This document shows positions 1-9,838 of a DNA stretch of 64,000 bases, in pieces. This stretch comes from CBDAKK01 sp965216965. Lineage in GTDB: Bacteria; Spirochaetota; Spirochaetia; WTKD01; G963693115. The stretch is taken from positions 19,133-83,132 of the forward strand of contig CBDCGX010000010.1 in NCBI GenBank assembly GCA_965216965.1. Reading direction: 5' to 3'. The notes under the pieces were generated by a model, which was given only the letters and a program-made list of their open reading frames with translations, ran no database searches and was not told the DNA's origin. Position 1 is the first letter of the stretch; each line of letters opens with the position of its first letter. The translations under genes were made by a program, and so were the position numbers.

Positions 1-1
1 A

Positions 2-1270
2 TGCAAATCTATAATAGGAAAGGGAGCTCCTACCCTTCAGGGAACAGAAAAAGTTCATGGTGCCCCGCTACCACAAAAAGAATGTGAGGCTATGAAAAGA
101 AAGTATAAAATAGATCCGCAAAAACAATTTTATATTGATCCAAATGCGATTGTATTTTTTGCAAAAAAGAAAAAGAAGAATATTGAACTCTGTATGAGCT
201 GGAATAAAAAACTTTCACAATGGAAAAAGACTTCTATAAAAAACAAGAGGGAGTGGGATGGGTATTTTGACAAGAAAACAACAAAGAATATTCAATGGCC
301 ACAATATAAAAAGGGAGATAGTCTTGCAACTAGAAAGGCAAATGGGGCATGTATAGAAGCAATCTCACAAGTAGCAGAGTGGTTTACTGGGGGATCTGCA
401 GATTTACAACCATCAAATAATACAAAAATGAGTAGAAAAAGTTTTACTGCTAACAATTGGGATGGTCGTATGATGCATTATGGTGTGCGTGAGCATGCTA
501 TGGGCGGAATTGTAAATGGGATGACACTCTATGGAGGTCTTAGTGTGTTTGGAGCTACTTTTTTAGTGTTTGCAGATTATATGAGACCAGCCTTGCGTCT
601 CGCAGCAATTATGAAAATACCATCGAATTTTATATTTACTCATGATTCTATCTTTGTAGGAGAAGATGGACCTACTCATCAACCAGTTGAACAATTAGCA
701 TCATTGCGACTGATTCCTGATTTGAGAGTGTTTAGACCTGCAGATGCACAGGAGAGCGTATTGGCATGGGAAATGGCATTTTCTCAAAAAAAACACAACC
801 TTAAAAGTAGTCCAAACGCGTTGCTTTTTACGAGACAGAATATAACTGTGTTTGATAAACCTACTGGATGGCAAGAGAATGCAAAGCGAGGAGCATATGT
901 TGTGGTTTCTTATAAACAAAAAAAGAAAGGAGATGATCTTACTCTTGTTGCAACAGGGAGTGAGGTTTCTGTTGCATTGGAAGCTGCAAAAATACTAAGT
1001 AAATGTTATACTGTCCGCGTAGTATCTATGTTTTGTAAGGAATTGTATGATGATAAAAAAGAAAAGAAATGGAAAGAGACTATAATACCGCATAATAGCA
1101 AGGTAGTAGTTGTAGAAGCTGGAGTGCCTATGGGATGGGATAGCATAAGACCTATAGGGCATGTTTCTATAAATGAGTTTGGTTCATCTGGACCAGCTTC
1201 TACACTTGCAGAATATTATGGGCTTGTACCCGCAGCAATTGCAAAAAAAGTTGAGACGTTTGTAAAATAA
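2..1270 (+). CDS. tkt: Transketolase, C-terminal part (cut by window start)
   Basis: Transketolase moves two-carbon units between sugar phosphates in the non-oxidative pentose phosphate pathway, using thiamine diphosphate. The frame is open from base 2 and already reads the conserved GKGAP...GT..VHGAPL segment before the first ATG at 92, so that ATG is internal and the gene starts outside the window. Visible parts are the pyrimidine-binding domain (YGVREHAMGGIVNGM, and THDSIFVGEDGPTHQPVEQ) and the C-terminal domain (LVATGSEVSVALEAA). About 422 codons are present out of roughly 650 in the family. sppA follows after 21 bases, so the two may be cotranscribed. rpe, another pentose-phosphate gene, lies at 52.3 kb. 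Identification is secure; only the N-terminus is unseen. Confidence 0.95.
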   Translation, partial: CKSIIGKGAPTLQGTEKVHGAPLPQKECEAMKRKYKIDPQKQFYIDPNAIVFFAKKKKKNIELCMSWNKKLSQWKKTSIKNKREWDGYFDKKTTKNIQWPQYKKGDSLATRKANGACIEAISQVAEWFTGGSADLQPSNNTKMSRKSFTANNWDGRMMHYGVREHAMGGIVNGMTLYGGLSVFGATFLVFADYMRPALRLAAIMKIPSNFIFTHDSIFVGEDGPTHQPVEQLASLRLIPDLRVFRPADAQESVLAWEMAFSQKKHNLKSSPNALLFTRQNITVFDKPTGWQENAKRGAYVVVSYKQKKKGDDLTLVATGSEVSVALEAAKILSKCYTVRVVSMFCKELYDDKKEKKWKETIIPHNSKVVVVEAGVPMGWDSIRPIGHVSINEFGSSGPASTLAEYYGLVPAAIAKKVETFVK

Positions 1271-1291
1271 TAAATGTAAGAGAGTAAAATA

Positions 1292-3124
1292 ATGAATGGA
1301 CGCCTCCCCCAAAAAAAGAGAAATATTTTAATAAGAATATATATGTGTATGGAATGGATAGTTCGTGTATGTATTACGCTTTTCATCTCCACTATTATTA
1401 TTGCGAGTGGGGTTTTTGTTCTTATTGGGATTATTAGTGTGCTAAAAAAAGATACTTTAGAGGGTTTTTTTATAGTAAAGGAAAAATCTCAACCTAATGT
1501 ATTACTTTTTGATCCACAGGGTGTAATGAAAGAAATATATGAAGGATCTTATGGAGGGTTTAATAGTTCAAAGTTATTGCTTGAGGTAAAAAAGTCTATT
1601 TCTTTTTCTACGAATATAATTTCTTTACAAGAGTTTACAGAAGCTTTGTATAAAGCGGCTAAAGATAAAAACATACAAGCTGCTGTATTCAATTTCCAGG
1701 ATCTTGTATTTGATAGTCTCTTAAGTCAACAAGCAGCGACACATGCTTTGCAGACCTTTAAAAATTCTGGAAAGAAAATTGTTATTTTTGACACTATAGA
1801 CATGTCTACATATATGGCATCTTCTACTGCTGATGTTCTTGTAGTTGATGAGTTAGATCCAATTCTTCTTACGGGAATGAAAAATGGGAATTTATATCAA
1901 AAGGGATTTTATGATAAATTAAAAGTAGATGTAGAAGTATTTTATCAAGGAAAATACAAAAGCTCGCCAGAAGTATATTTTAGAGATTCATTATCAAAAT
2001 ATGCAAAAGAGAATCTTATTGAAATTGTAACTGGAGATTGGAATAAATTTCTTTCATTGTCTGCTACAAATAGAGGGATAAGTGTCTTTGAGATAAATAA
2101 TTTTATTAATACATATGATGTGTTGCTATCTGATGAAAAAAGGATTGCGTATGTAGCACGTGACATGGGACTTGTTACTCATCTTTACAAGGGGGGCGAA
2201 AGTAAAAGTGATTATCTTATAGAATTACTTTCTACTGAGTTAAAAAAAGATAAACAAACGTTTAGATATAAAAGCTATCAAAATTATATTGATAATGCTT
2301 ACCTTGTTAGTGAGTCAAAATACAATGTAGCGGTAATTTCGCTTGAAGGAAAGATAGAAGAACAGATTTCTACCGATACTACTATGGGTTCATTTAGCGT
2401 CGTTCCTTTTTTACAAGATATTTCAGACGATACAGGCATCAAAGCAATTGTAATACGCGTAAATTCTCCGGGAGGAGATGTAATTGCTGCCCAGAAAATA
2501 CGAAGAAAAATCCTTTTTATTAAAGAAAAACGTAATATACCTGTTGTTGTGTCTATGGGAAGAGTTGCGGCTTCGGGAGGTTATCTTATATCGACGGTAG
2601 CAGATCTTATTATCGCTGATCCATTTACCATTACGGGATCAATAGGAGTGTATGCTGTAGATTTTAATTTTAATAATTTCTTAGATTCTTTGGGAATATA
2701 TTGGGATGGATATACTACGACGTGGCTAGCTGATATCAATAATAATAAAATTCCTTTAACAGAGAGGATGCAAAATCTAAAGACCTTGCAAGTAGAGAAA
2801 ATATATAAAAGATTCTTAGGGTATGTTGCAAAAGCAAGAAATATGAGTATACAAGAAGTAGATACTATAGCCCAGGGAAAAGTATATACTGCCACTGGAG
2901 CACTAAAGGTAAATCTGATAGATAAGATTGGAACATTGCAAGATGCTATAAAAATTGCAGCAGAACGAGCAAAACTTGATGAAATAAAAGTAGCATATTT
3001 TGTCCCCGCTAAAAAAATAAATATGTCCAACTCTATTAACTTCTTTTTGGCGACCACTATTAAAAAAAATCTTGCGAGTGTAATAAAAACGCTATTATTT
3101 GAAGATCAAGCATCTTTTCGTTAA
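1292..3124 (+). CDS. sppA: Signal peptide peptidase SppA, 67K type
   Basis: This is a membrane-anchored serine protease that degrades cleaved signal peptides. The 610-aa length matches the double-domain 67K form. An N-terminal membrane helix (about residues 22-50) is followed by two peptidase_S49-like domains. The general-base Lys is K221 in YQGKYKSSP and the nucleophile Ser is S428 in GRVAASGGYLIS; these fit the Lys/Ser dyad of the E. coli enzyme (K209/S409). The start ATG at 1292 follows a weak purine-rich stretch. It lies 21 bases after tkt and ends in a perfect hairpin at its stop codon, so the transcript probably ends there. No disruption is seen. Confidence 0.93.
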   Translation: MNGRLPQKKRNILIRIYMCMEWIVRVCITLFISTIIIASGVFVLIGIISVLKKDTLEGFFIVKEKSQPNVLLFDPQGVMKEIYEGSYGGFNSSKLLLEVKKSISFSTNIISLQEFTEALYKAAKDKNIQAAVFNFQDLVFDSLLSQQAATHALQTFKNSGKKIVIFDTIDMSTYMASSTADVLVVDELDPILLTGMKNGNLYQKGFYDKLKVDVEVFYQGKYKSSPEVYFRDSLSKYAKENLIEIVTGDWNKFLSLSATNRGISVFEINNFINTYDVLLSDEKRIAYVARDMGLVTHLYKGGESKSDYLIELLSTELKKDKQTFRYKSYQNYIDNAYLVSESKYNVAVISLEGKIEEQISTDTTMGSFSVVPFLQDISDDTGIKAIVIRVNSPGGDVIAAQKIRRKILFIKEKRNIPVVVSMGRVAASGGYLISTVADLIIADPFTITGSIGVYAVDFNFNNFLDSLGIYWDGYTTTWLADINNNKIPLTERMQNLKTLQVEKIYKRFLGYVAKARNMSIQEVDTIAQGKVYTATGALKVNLIDKIGTLQDAIKIAAERAKLDEIKVAYFVPAKKINMSNSINFFLATTIKKNLASVIKTLLFEDQASFR

Positions 3125-3156
3125 TGTTTCTCCTATTTTTGATAGGAGAAACATTA
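3122..3156. terminator. Perfect 15-bp hairpin after sppA
   Basis: The arms 3122-3136 and 3142-3156 are exact reverse complements with a 5-base loop, and the left arm includes the sppA stop codon. No long T-run follows on the plus strand, so it may be a non-canonical or bidirectional terminator or an mRNA-stabilising structure. Confidence 0.6.
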
Positions 3157-3313
3157 AAAGGCTCTCATTTTGTGTGGAAAATCCTAAAATACGCATAGAA
3201 TGTGTACTAAATTAAACACTTGATAATCTAAAGAGTAAATATTTTTCAATATACTTTGACCTTCTATAGAATTATGAATATTATATAAATATAGCAAATA
3301 TAAATTATTTAAA

Positions 3314-3742
3314 ATGGATATGGATACATTAACTATAAACTATAATTATCTGGAAGAATTTCAATTTTTTTGTCTCAATGGAGCAAAGGATTCTCCTTCT
3401 TCTGAACAAAATAATATTTTTCAAAATGGGGCACACGAAGATGCTTATAAAAAAGAAAAATATACCATAGAGTATGGCAAACGCTCCTTTAAACTGTATA
3501 AATTATTTATTCATAATAATGATGCTACTCCAATGAATTTTGTTGTTCAGGTTATTAAAGTTGTATTTAGCAAAGCGCCTTCCGAAGCATATGCAATTAT
3601 GTATGAGGCACATTGTTATGGTAAAGCTGTTTTAGGCGTGTTTGCAAAAGATATTGCTGATGCGTATATAAAGAATATAACTTTTATAGCAAGAAAGCAT
3701 GGATATACGCTCCATTGCTCAAAAATAGTATGTAAAAAATAA
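3314..3742 (+). CDS. clpS: ClpS, ATP-dependent protease adaptor with N-terminal extension
   Basis: ClpS delivers N-degron substrates to ClpA for degradation by ClpAP. Residues 60-142 match the ClpS core: YKLFIHNNDATPMNFVVQV corresponds to the N-degron-binding NDDYTPMEFV region, followed by GKAVLGVFAKDIAD and a C-terminal HGYTLHC. The first 55 or so residues are a poorly conserved extension; most ClpS proteins have a short flexible N-terminus, so this one is long (142 aa). A downstream start could shorten it, but no better ribosome-binding site decides this. clpA begins one base after the stop, the classic clpS-clpA arrangement, which supports the call. Confidence 0.9.
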   Translation: MDMDTLTINYNYLEEFQFFCLNGAKDSPSSEQNNIFQNGAHEDAYKKEKYTIEYGKRSFKLYKLFIHNNDATPMNFVVQVIKVVFSKAPSEAYAIMYEAHCYGKAVLGVFAKDIADAYIKNITFIARKHGYTLHCSKIVCKK

Positions 3743-3743
3743 T

Positions 3744-6144
3744 ATGAGTAAAACAAGAAAAATTGTATTTGATGAAATAGTTACGTTGATTTTTAATGCT
3801 GCTATAGATGAGGCACATAAAATGAAACATATGTATCTTACTCCAGAACATGTTCTTTTTTGCACGCTACAATTCCATCCGGTTAAAGGTGCTTTAGAGC
3901 TTCTTCAGGTTGATCCACTTAGTATAGAAAAAGAAGTTCAAGAATATCTTTCGCACATAAAGGAAACAACAACAAAGGAACATCCAAGTCGTTCTCCTGG
4001 TTTTGAAAAATTACTTGAATGTGTTTGCAAACATATTCAAGTAGAGAAGAAAAAAGAAGTAGACATCGTAGTGCTTTTATATTCTTTTATTGATTTAGAA
4101 AATATACAAAATACATATTTTTTTCGAGGGCGAAATATTACTGTAAAAAAAATTAGAGAGATTTTTGATAGTAGAAGCGTGTTTGATAGTTATTTGAAAT
4201 TTAGACATGAAGAAGACATATCTGATTCATATGATAACGAAGAATTTTTAGAAGAAGATATGATAGAAAAAAGAATAGATATTGAATTAAACGAACAGAT
4301 GCTTGATCATTTTACTACTAACCTTAATAATAATATCAAAAATGCTGATCCTTTTATAGGACAAGAAACTGTTATACATGAAGTATTTCAGGTTCTTTTG
4401 CGAAGAAGGAAAAACAATGTTTTACTTCTTGGGGATGCTGGAGTTGGGAAAACGGCTCTTGTGAGAGAGGTTGCTCGGAGAATAGAAGCAAATATGGTTC
4501 CCGAACAGCTCAAAAGTATTACAATACTTGAATTGAATATTGTTGCACTCGTAGCAGGGACTCGATATAGGGGGGGATTTTGAAGAACGAGTTCATAAAC
4601 TTGTAAAAGAATTACATGCTTCTCCTAAAAAATACATTCTTTTTATAGATGAAATGCACACTATATTAGGGGCAGGCGTTTCCTCGGGAAATACAAACGA
4701 TTTTTCTGATATTATTAAGCCTCTTCTTGTTGATGGTAAAATACGTTTCATTGCTTCAACTACATATCAAGATTATAAATATATAGAAAAAGAAAGTGCT
4801 CTTGTTCGCCGTTTTCATACAGTAGATGTGCCAGAGCCAAGCAAAGAAGCTACAAAGGAAATTTTAAATACTATTAAAGACGAGTATGAAAGTTTTTATT
4901 CCATAGCATATAATCAAGACGTGCTTGATTCTGTTATTGACTTGAGTGATAGTTTCTTAGTTGATCGTAAATTTCCTGATAAAGCAATTGATGTGCTTGA
5001 TTCTGTGGGTGCTATGGTTAAGTTTCAGTCTTTTGCAGAAGGGAAAGAGAGAAAGAATATAAAGCAGAGAAAAACAATACGAACGGAAGATGTAGAAAAA
5101 CTTATAGGAAGAATGGCAAAACAACCACCAAAGAATATAAATAAGAATGAGTTTTTGCATTTGTTGTCCGTGGAGAGGTATCTTAGCAAAAAAATTGTGG
5201 GGCAAAAAGAGGCCATAGGAACCATTGTTAAAGCTGTACGGCGTTCTAAAAGTGGATTGAAAATAGAAAACAAACCACTTGTATCTGCACTTTTTGTAGG
5301 ATCAACTGGAGTTGGAAAAACTGAGTTGTCTAAACAGCTTGCAGTTGAAATGTCTATGCATTTTCATCGCTTTGATATGAGCGAATATCAAGAAAAGCAT
5401 TCTGTGGCAAAATTTATTGGATCTCCTCCCGGATATGTAGGACATGAGCAAGGTGGAATTTTTATTGAGCGAGTACGAAGATATCCACATGCAGTAATTT
5501 TACTTGATGAAATAGAAAAAGCCCATCCTGATATTTTCAATTTGCTTTTGCAGATTATGGATTATGGTGTAATTACAGATAGTACTGGATTACAAGCTAA
5601 TTTTAAAAACACAATGATTATTATGACATCAAATATAGGGGTTAAAGAGGCTGCAAAATTACCAATTGGGTTTAGCAAAAATTCTACTTATGGAAGAGTG
5701 GATATACTTAATGCTGTTGAAAAGCTTTTTTCTCCAGAATTTAGAAACAGGCTTGATGAAATAGTTGTTTTTAATAATCTTAACAAAAAAAATATACAAA
5801 CAATTGTAAAAAAAGAATTATGTAGCATTAAAACCCTTTTACAAAAAAAGAAAATTGATTTTATATGGGAAAATTCAGTAGTATACTATCTTTCTGATAA
5901 AGGATATTCAGATTTATATGGGGCTCGTAGTATATTAAGAGTTATAGACAAAGAAGTAAGAGATTTTATAGTAGAGGATATTATCTCGTTACTTGCACAG
6001 AAAGGGAGAAAGCACAATAAATATATTGCTTGTATTAGGCTAACAGTAGATCAGGGTGCTATAAAAGTATATAAGGAAATAGTATCAGAAGAATTACAAA
6101 AAGACTTAAAAGATAATGAAGTAGTGAAAAAAATCTCTCAGTGA
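3744..6144 (+). CDS. clpA: ClpA, AAA+ unfoldase of ClpAP (frameshifted at a G7 run)
   Basis: ClpA unfolds proteins and threads them into ClpP. The 5' frame (3744-4583) holds the Clp N domain and the first Walker A (GDAGVGKTA). It stops right after GTRYRGGF, where family members read GTRYRGDFEER. Removing one G from the G7 run at 4570-4576 restores that motif and joins it to the downstream frame, giving 799 aa, the normal ClpA length. The second part has Walker B (LFIDEMHTILGAG), second Walker A (GSTGVGKTELSK), second Walker B (VILLDEIEKAHPDIF) and a ClpP-docking IGF loop (PIGFSKN). Either a sequence error, a real mutation, or slippage at the run; clpP and clpX are both present at 36-38 kb. 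Confidence 0.9.
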
Positions 6145-6243
6145 TAAACAAGTAGGAGAAAAGTTGTTAAAGAGGGTCTAATTATAAAAAGAAAAACACT
6201 TCCTCTTATGGTAATAACCTATTTGTAATAAAAATATTAGCAA

Positions 6244-7413
6244 CTATCTGTCTTTTTCTAAAATAGTAGCCCGTAGTTTTTTTAATAAGTATATTCTTTT
6301 TTGACTTGCTTCTTCAATGATCCTAAAATCAGGATGTGCAGATGATATCATAACGATTTTTTTTTGAGGGTTGTTTGAGTTGTCTGTGAGTACTTGTACA
6401 ATTGGATGTTGTGTTTTTTGAGGAGTGTAAAGAACAACTGCATGTGTATTGTTTTTGAGTTTGACGTATGTTCCTGTGGGGATTGGTCCTAGTATTTGTT
6501 TTATGTTATTTGCAAGTTCTTTGTTAAAGTGAGTGGTAGTGTTTTTTTCTATTTCTAATAAAACAGTACGTGGAGAATTTTTTTTTAGACAGAGATTTTT
6601 TACATAATAATTTCCAATTGATATAAATTGCCCATGCATTTCTGTTTGTATTGTTTTGTTTATTTTTGTTATATTGAGTTTTTGGGGATTTATAAATGAT
6701 TTTATTTCTTTTATTGTACATATAATTTCTTTAGGGAAACGCCATTTCTTTAACATTGCAAGAGATATTTTAGAAATAAGTTCTTGAATTTTAGGGTGAG
6801 AGAAACCATCTTCAGTTATATACGGGGTTGATTTTTTTATTATTTGGAGTCGACCTATTTCGGAAAGAAAAGCACTCATTGCTATATTGATTTTTGTTTG
6901 TTTGTCTGAAAATTCATTTAAGGTGGGAGACTCTAAGAGTGCTGTTATAAAAAGAGTAAAACGCAACAATATATCAAAGGTTAGATGACTGGATATTCTT
7001 TCAAAATCTTGGGGCATTAAAAATAGAAATGGATATATCTTAACATTGGGAAAGATAGTGGAAGTAATAAAATTTTCTAGATTCTTGTAAGATAGCGAGG
7101 ATTCTAAAAGTACTTGATTTAAAATGATTTCAGTTTGTTGCATGAGATCTTTATATATGAAACAAACGTTTTTAAATTTTTCGATTTCTGAGGTGGCTTC
7201 TTCTAATGTTAAGATTCTAGGAATTATGGTAGAAAGAGATGAAGAAATGTCTTTTTTAGAATATAAAGTAGGTATTTGAGAGGCAATAAAGATGTTTTGT
7301 ATATCATTGTTTATTTCTGTGTATGGAAATAATAGAATAAAGGATGTATCAAGATATATATAATCTTTTGTATAACATGTGGGCGGTATATGTATTGGTG
7401 AATTTTTTTTCAT
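6244..7413 (-). CDS. Degenerate HD-GYP-like protein
   Basis: I recognise this only by fold pattern. Residues 140-260 have the helical spacing of an HD-GYP domain: an LLRFTLFITALLES helix, an FLSEIGRLQI segment where HDIGKLGI would be, and HPKIQELI where HPEIG.. would be. The tail GPIPTGTYVKLKNNTHAVVL copies the G.YP.GS.V.L ending of HD-GYP proteins. The metal-binding HD pair and the GYP motif are absent, so cyclic-di-GMP phosphodiesterase activity is unlikely. It may be a receptor or scaffold. Length is 389 aa, without a signal peptide. It is convergent with clpA and divergent from rho. Confidence 0.5.
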   Translation of the reverse strand: MKKNSPIHIPPTCYTKDYIYLDTSFILLFPYTEINNDIQNIFIASQIPTLYSKKDISSSLSTIIPRILTLEEATSEIEKFKNVCFIYKDLMQQTEIILNQVLLESSLSYKNLENFITSTIFPNVKIYPFLFLMPQDFERISSHLTFDILLRFTLFITALLESPTLNEFSDKQTKINIAMSAFLSEIGRLQIIKKSTPYITEDGFSHPKIQELISKISLAMLKKWRFPKEIICTIKEIKSFINPQKLNITKINKTIQTEMHGQFISIGNYYVKNLCLKKNSPRTVLLEIEKNTTTHFNKELANNIKQILGPIPTGTYVKLKNNTHAVVLYTPQKTQHPIVQVLTDNSNNPQKKIVMISSAHPDFRIIEEASQKRIYLLKKLRATILEKDR

Positions 7414-7769
7414 ATTATTGAGTAAATACTAAAGAATATATACTTTTTCTATTATTGGCATGATTCTAGTCTTATATTATGTGATAATATCAATTATATT
7501 GTAAAAAGATACTATTATATAATAGTAGATAATAAATAAACTATTGCGGAAAATCATACTTGACATAATATGAGTATGCCTGTTATTATTATTTATGCTA
7601 TAGTATAAAGTAGTATACAAAATATCTGAGGGAATACTTCATACTTACATCAATGAATATCTAAATTGTAGCTATCAATTTATAAACAATGTGTGTATGT
7701 ATGTGTGTGTATATATAAAGATAAAATTTTATTTAAAGTAATTATTTACTATTTCACAGGAAGAACATT
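7414..7769. other. Divergent intergenic region upstream of rho
   Basis: This 356-base gap separates the minus-strand HD-GYP-like gene from rho. It is extremely AT-rich, contains an alternating TG/TA simple repeat at about 7690-7717 and one good sigma-70-like promoter facing rho (listed separately). I see no ORF or stable RNA in it. Confidence 0.6.
7560..7589 (+). promoter_or_regulatory. Candidate sigma-70 promoter for rho
   Basis: A consensus -35 TTGACA (7560-7565) and a TATTAT -10 (7584-7589) are separated by 18 bases. It would give a leader of about 170 bases for rho, which fits the known autoregulation of rho through its leader in other bacteria (inference). Confidence 0.4.
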
Positions 7770-9356
7770 ATGGAAAAAGAAATACAATCTGATGGAAAAA
7801 AAGTTGTGTGTAAAATACTAACAAAAAAATCAGATGATACAATATCAGATGCAGTAGGGAATATTGTAGCTGCTCCTATTACAGAGGAAAATACAACTCT
7901 TTTAAAAAAAGATAAAGTAAAGCAAGATGGGTTTTCTCATAAGACTGTGCGTTATAGAAAAAGTGTTGTGTCAGAAGAATCTAACGGTATGCCTTATAAG
8001 TATATAAAAGAAAATAAAGAGGTAAAAAGAGAGGAAGTGGAGAAAAAAGAAGAATATGCTCCCTCCCCCACAGACATCAATGGCCGTGCTGATGTATATC
8101 ATGATATGCTTACAGAAAAGTCAATGATTGAGTTGAGAAAACTGGCAGAGCAAATTAATGTTGTCTCCGATAATATTGCTGCTCTAAAAAAACAAGAAAT
8201 TATATTTGAGATAATGGATACGTATGTAAAACAAGGAATAACAGTGCATGCACGAGGAACACTTGAAATAATGTCAGATTCGTATGGATTCCTTCGATCT
8301 TCTCAAAATTCTTATTTACCTGGTCCTGGAGATATTTATATATCTACTTCACATATTAGACGAACAAATCTTAAGACAGGTGATATGGTAGAGGGGCTAA
8401 TCCGACCTCCACGTAAAGGAGAAAGATTCTTTGCACTTAAAAGTATAGAAAAAATAAATTTTGATATTCCATCAACTACGCAGACGCGTATACCTTTTGA
8501 TACTCTTACTCCTCTGTATCCAGAAGAGCGTATTCAACTTGAAAAATCTGATGGTGATATATCTACAAGAATAATAGATATTATATCTCCTATAGGAAAA
8601 GGTCAAAGAGGACTATTAGTAGCTCCTCCGCGTACTGGAAAGACAATCTTACTCCAGAAAATAGCAAATGCAATTACAGAAAATCATCCGGAAATATATC
8701 TCATTGTTCTTCTTATTGATGAACGTCCTGAAGAAGTTACTGATATGCAACGGAACGTAAAAGCAGAAGTTATTGCCTCTACGTTTGATGAGCAGGCAAG
8801 TAGGCATGTTCAAGTTGCTGAAATGGTGCTTGAGAAATCTCGCAGGTTTGTAGAACATGGGAAGGATGTTGTTATTTTGCTTGACTCCATTACTCGGTTA
8901 GCTCGTGCTTATAATCAGAGTGTGCCAGCATCTGGAAAAATACTTTCTGGAGGAGTTGATTCTAATGCTCTTCATAGACCTAAAAGATTTTTTGGTGCAG
9001 CGCGTAATATAGAAGGGGGAGGTAGCCTTACTATTGTTGCAACGGCATTGATTGAGACAGGAAGTCGGATGGATGAGGTTATTTTTGAAGAGTTTAAGGG
9101 AACTGGTAATATGGAGGTATGTCTTGATAGACGAATATCTAATAGAAGGGTGTTTCCTGCCATAAATGTGAAGAAATCAGGTACTCGTCGTGAAGACCTT
9201 TTGCTCACTCCCGAAGAGCTTCAGAAGATGTGGGTTTTAAGAAAAGTAATAAATACTATGGATGATACAGAAATTATAGAACTTATAGTAGATAAGATGA
9301 GGAAAACAAAAACGAATCAAGAGTTTTTTCAATCTATGAATGTAGCATCTCAATAG
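7770..9356 (+). CDS. rho: Transcription termination factor Rho
   Basis: Rho is the hexameric RNA-dependent ATPase that ends transcription. Residues 1-105 are a charged, low-conservation extension. The Rho N-terminal helical domain follows (MTEKSMIELRKLAEQINV). The cold-shock RNA-binding fold comes next (GTLEIMSDSYGFLRS, with YISTSHIRRTNLKTGD). The RecA-type ATPase has Walker A APPRTGKT, the catalytic segment LIDERPEEVTDMQR, Walker B VVILLDSITRLARAYN and the Q/R-loop region. At 528 aa it is longer than the 419-aa E. coli protein because of the N-terminal extension, common in several phyla. AAGAAC-type purines precede the ATG at 7770. rpmE2 follows 74 bases later. Confidence 0.97.
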   Translation: MEKEIQSDGKKVVCKILTKKSDDTISDAVGNIVAAPITEENTTLLKKDKVKQDGFSHKTVRYRKSVVSEESNGMPYKYIKENKEVKREEVEKKEEYAPSPTDINGRADVYHDMLTEKSMIELRKLAEQINVVSDNIAALKKQEIIFEIMDTYVKQGITVHARGTLEIMSDSYGFLRSSQNSYLPGPGDIYISTSHIRRTNLKTGDMVEGLIRPPRKGERFFALKSIEKINFDIPSTTQTRIPFDTLTPLYPEERIQLEKSDGDISTRIIDIISPIGKGQRGLLVAPPRTGKTILLQKIANAITENHPEIYLIVLLIDERPEEVTDMQRNVKAEVIASTFDEQASRHVQVAEMVLEKSRRFVEHGKDVVILLDSITRLARAYNQSVPASGKILSGGVDSNALHRPKRFFGAARNIEGGGSLTIVATALIETGSRMDEVIFEEFKGTGNMEVCLDRRISNRRVFPAINVKKSGTRREDLLLTPEELQKMWVLRKVINTMDDTEIIELIVDKMRKTKTNQEFFQSMNVASQ

Positions 9357-9430
9357 AAATGTTTACAAAAATATAAAGAAAGGATATACTAATTATTATC
9401 TTACTTTAAATTTGAGGAGAAATAAAAATA

Positions 9431-9703
9431 ATGAAAAAAGAAATACATCCTGAATATAACAAAATAGTGTTTAGAGATATGTCTACAAATGACATGTTTC
9501 TTATTCCTTCTACGTTGCATAGTAATAAGAAAGTAAAGTATGAAGATGGAAAAGAATATCCTCTTGTAGAAATAGAAATCACAAGTGCTTCTCATCCTTT
9601 TTATACAGGTACTCAGAAACTTGTTGATACAGCTGGACGTATTGAACGATTTCGAAAGAAATTCAAGCTTGATAATGTAAATCTTATCGCTGACAAAAAA
9701 TAA
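9431..9703 (+). CDS. rpmE2: Ribosomal protein bL31, type B (zinc-free)
   Basis: A 90-aa ribosomal protein of the large subunit. It begins MKKEIHPEYNKIVFRDMS and contains SHPFYTGTQKLVDTAGRIE.F, the bL31 signature. It lacks the CxxC cysteines of the zinc-binding type A form, so it is the type B or C-minus paralogue that does not need zinc. A GAGGAG-like ribosome-binding site (9415-9420) lies upstream of the ATG. rho-rpmE is a common gene order. It ends in an AT-rich gap with a weak hairpin around 9728-9751. Confidence 0.95.
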   Translation: MKKEIHPEYNKIVFRDMSTNDMFLIPSTLHSNKKVKYEDGKEYPLVEIEITSASHPFYTGTQKLVDTAGRIERFRKKFKLDNVNLIADKK

Positions 9704-9838
9704 AGTAATTCTTCTATGTGTATTATCATTTTTGGATGATAGCTTTTCTGAATACATCATACTAGTTAAAATATCTATACTCTGCTCATAATTTGTGCAA
9801 AGAAAAAAATATAGTAAATATGATATTATATTGACTAT

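Noticed and set aside
92..1270. A shorter transketolase start at ATG 92
   Set aside because: In-frame conserved transketolase sequence continues upstream to base 2, so the ATG is internal.
2581..3057. 158-codon minus-strand frame opposite sppA
   Set aside because: It lies fully within the well-supported sppA frame and has no start signal or family match.
7690..7717. TG-rich simple repeat as a regulatory switch for rho
   Set aside because: The repeat is short and imperfect, lies in a leader, and nothing else supports a switch role.
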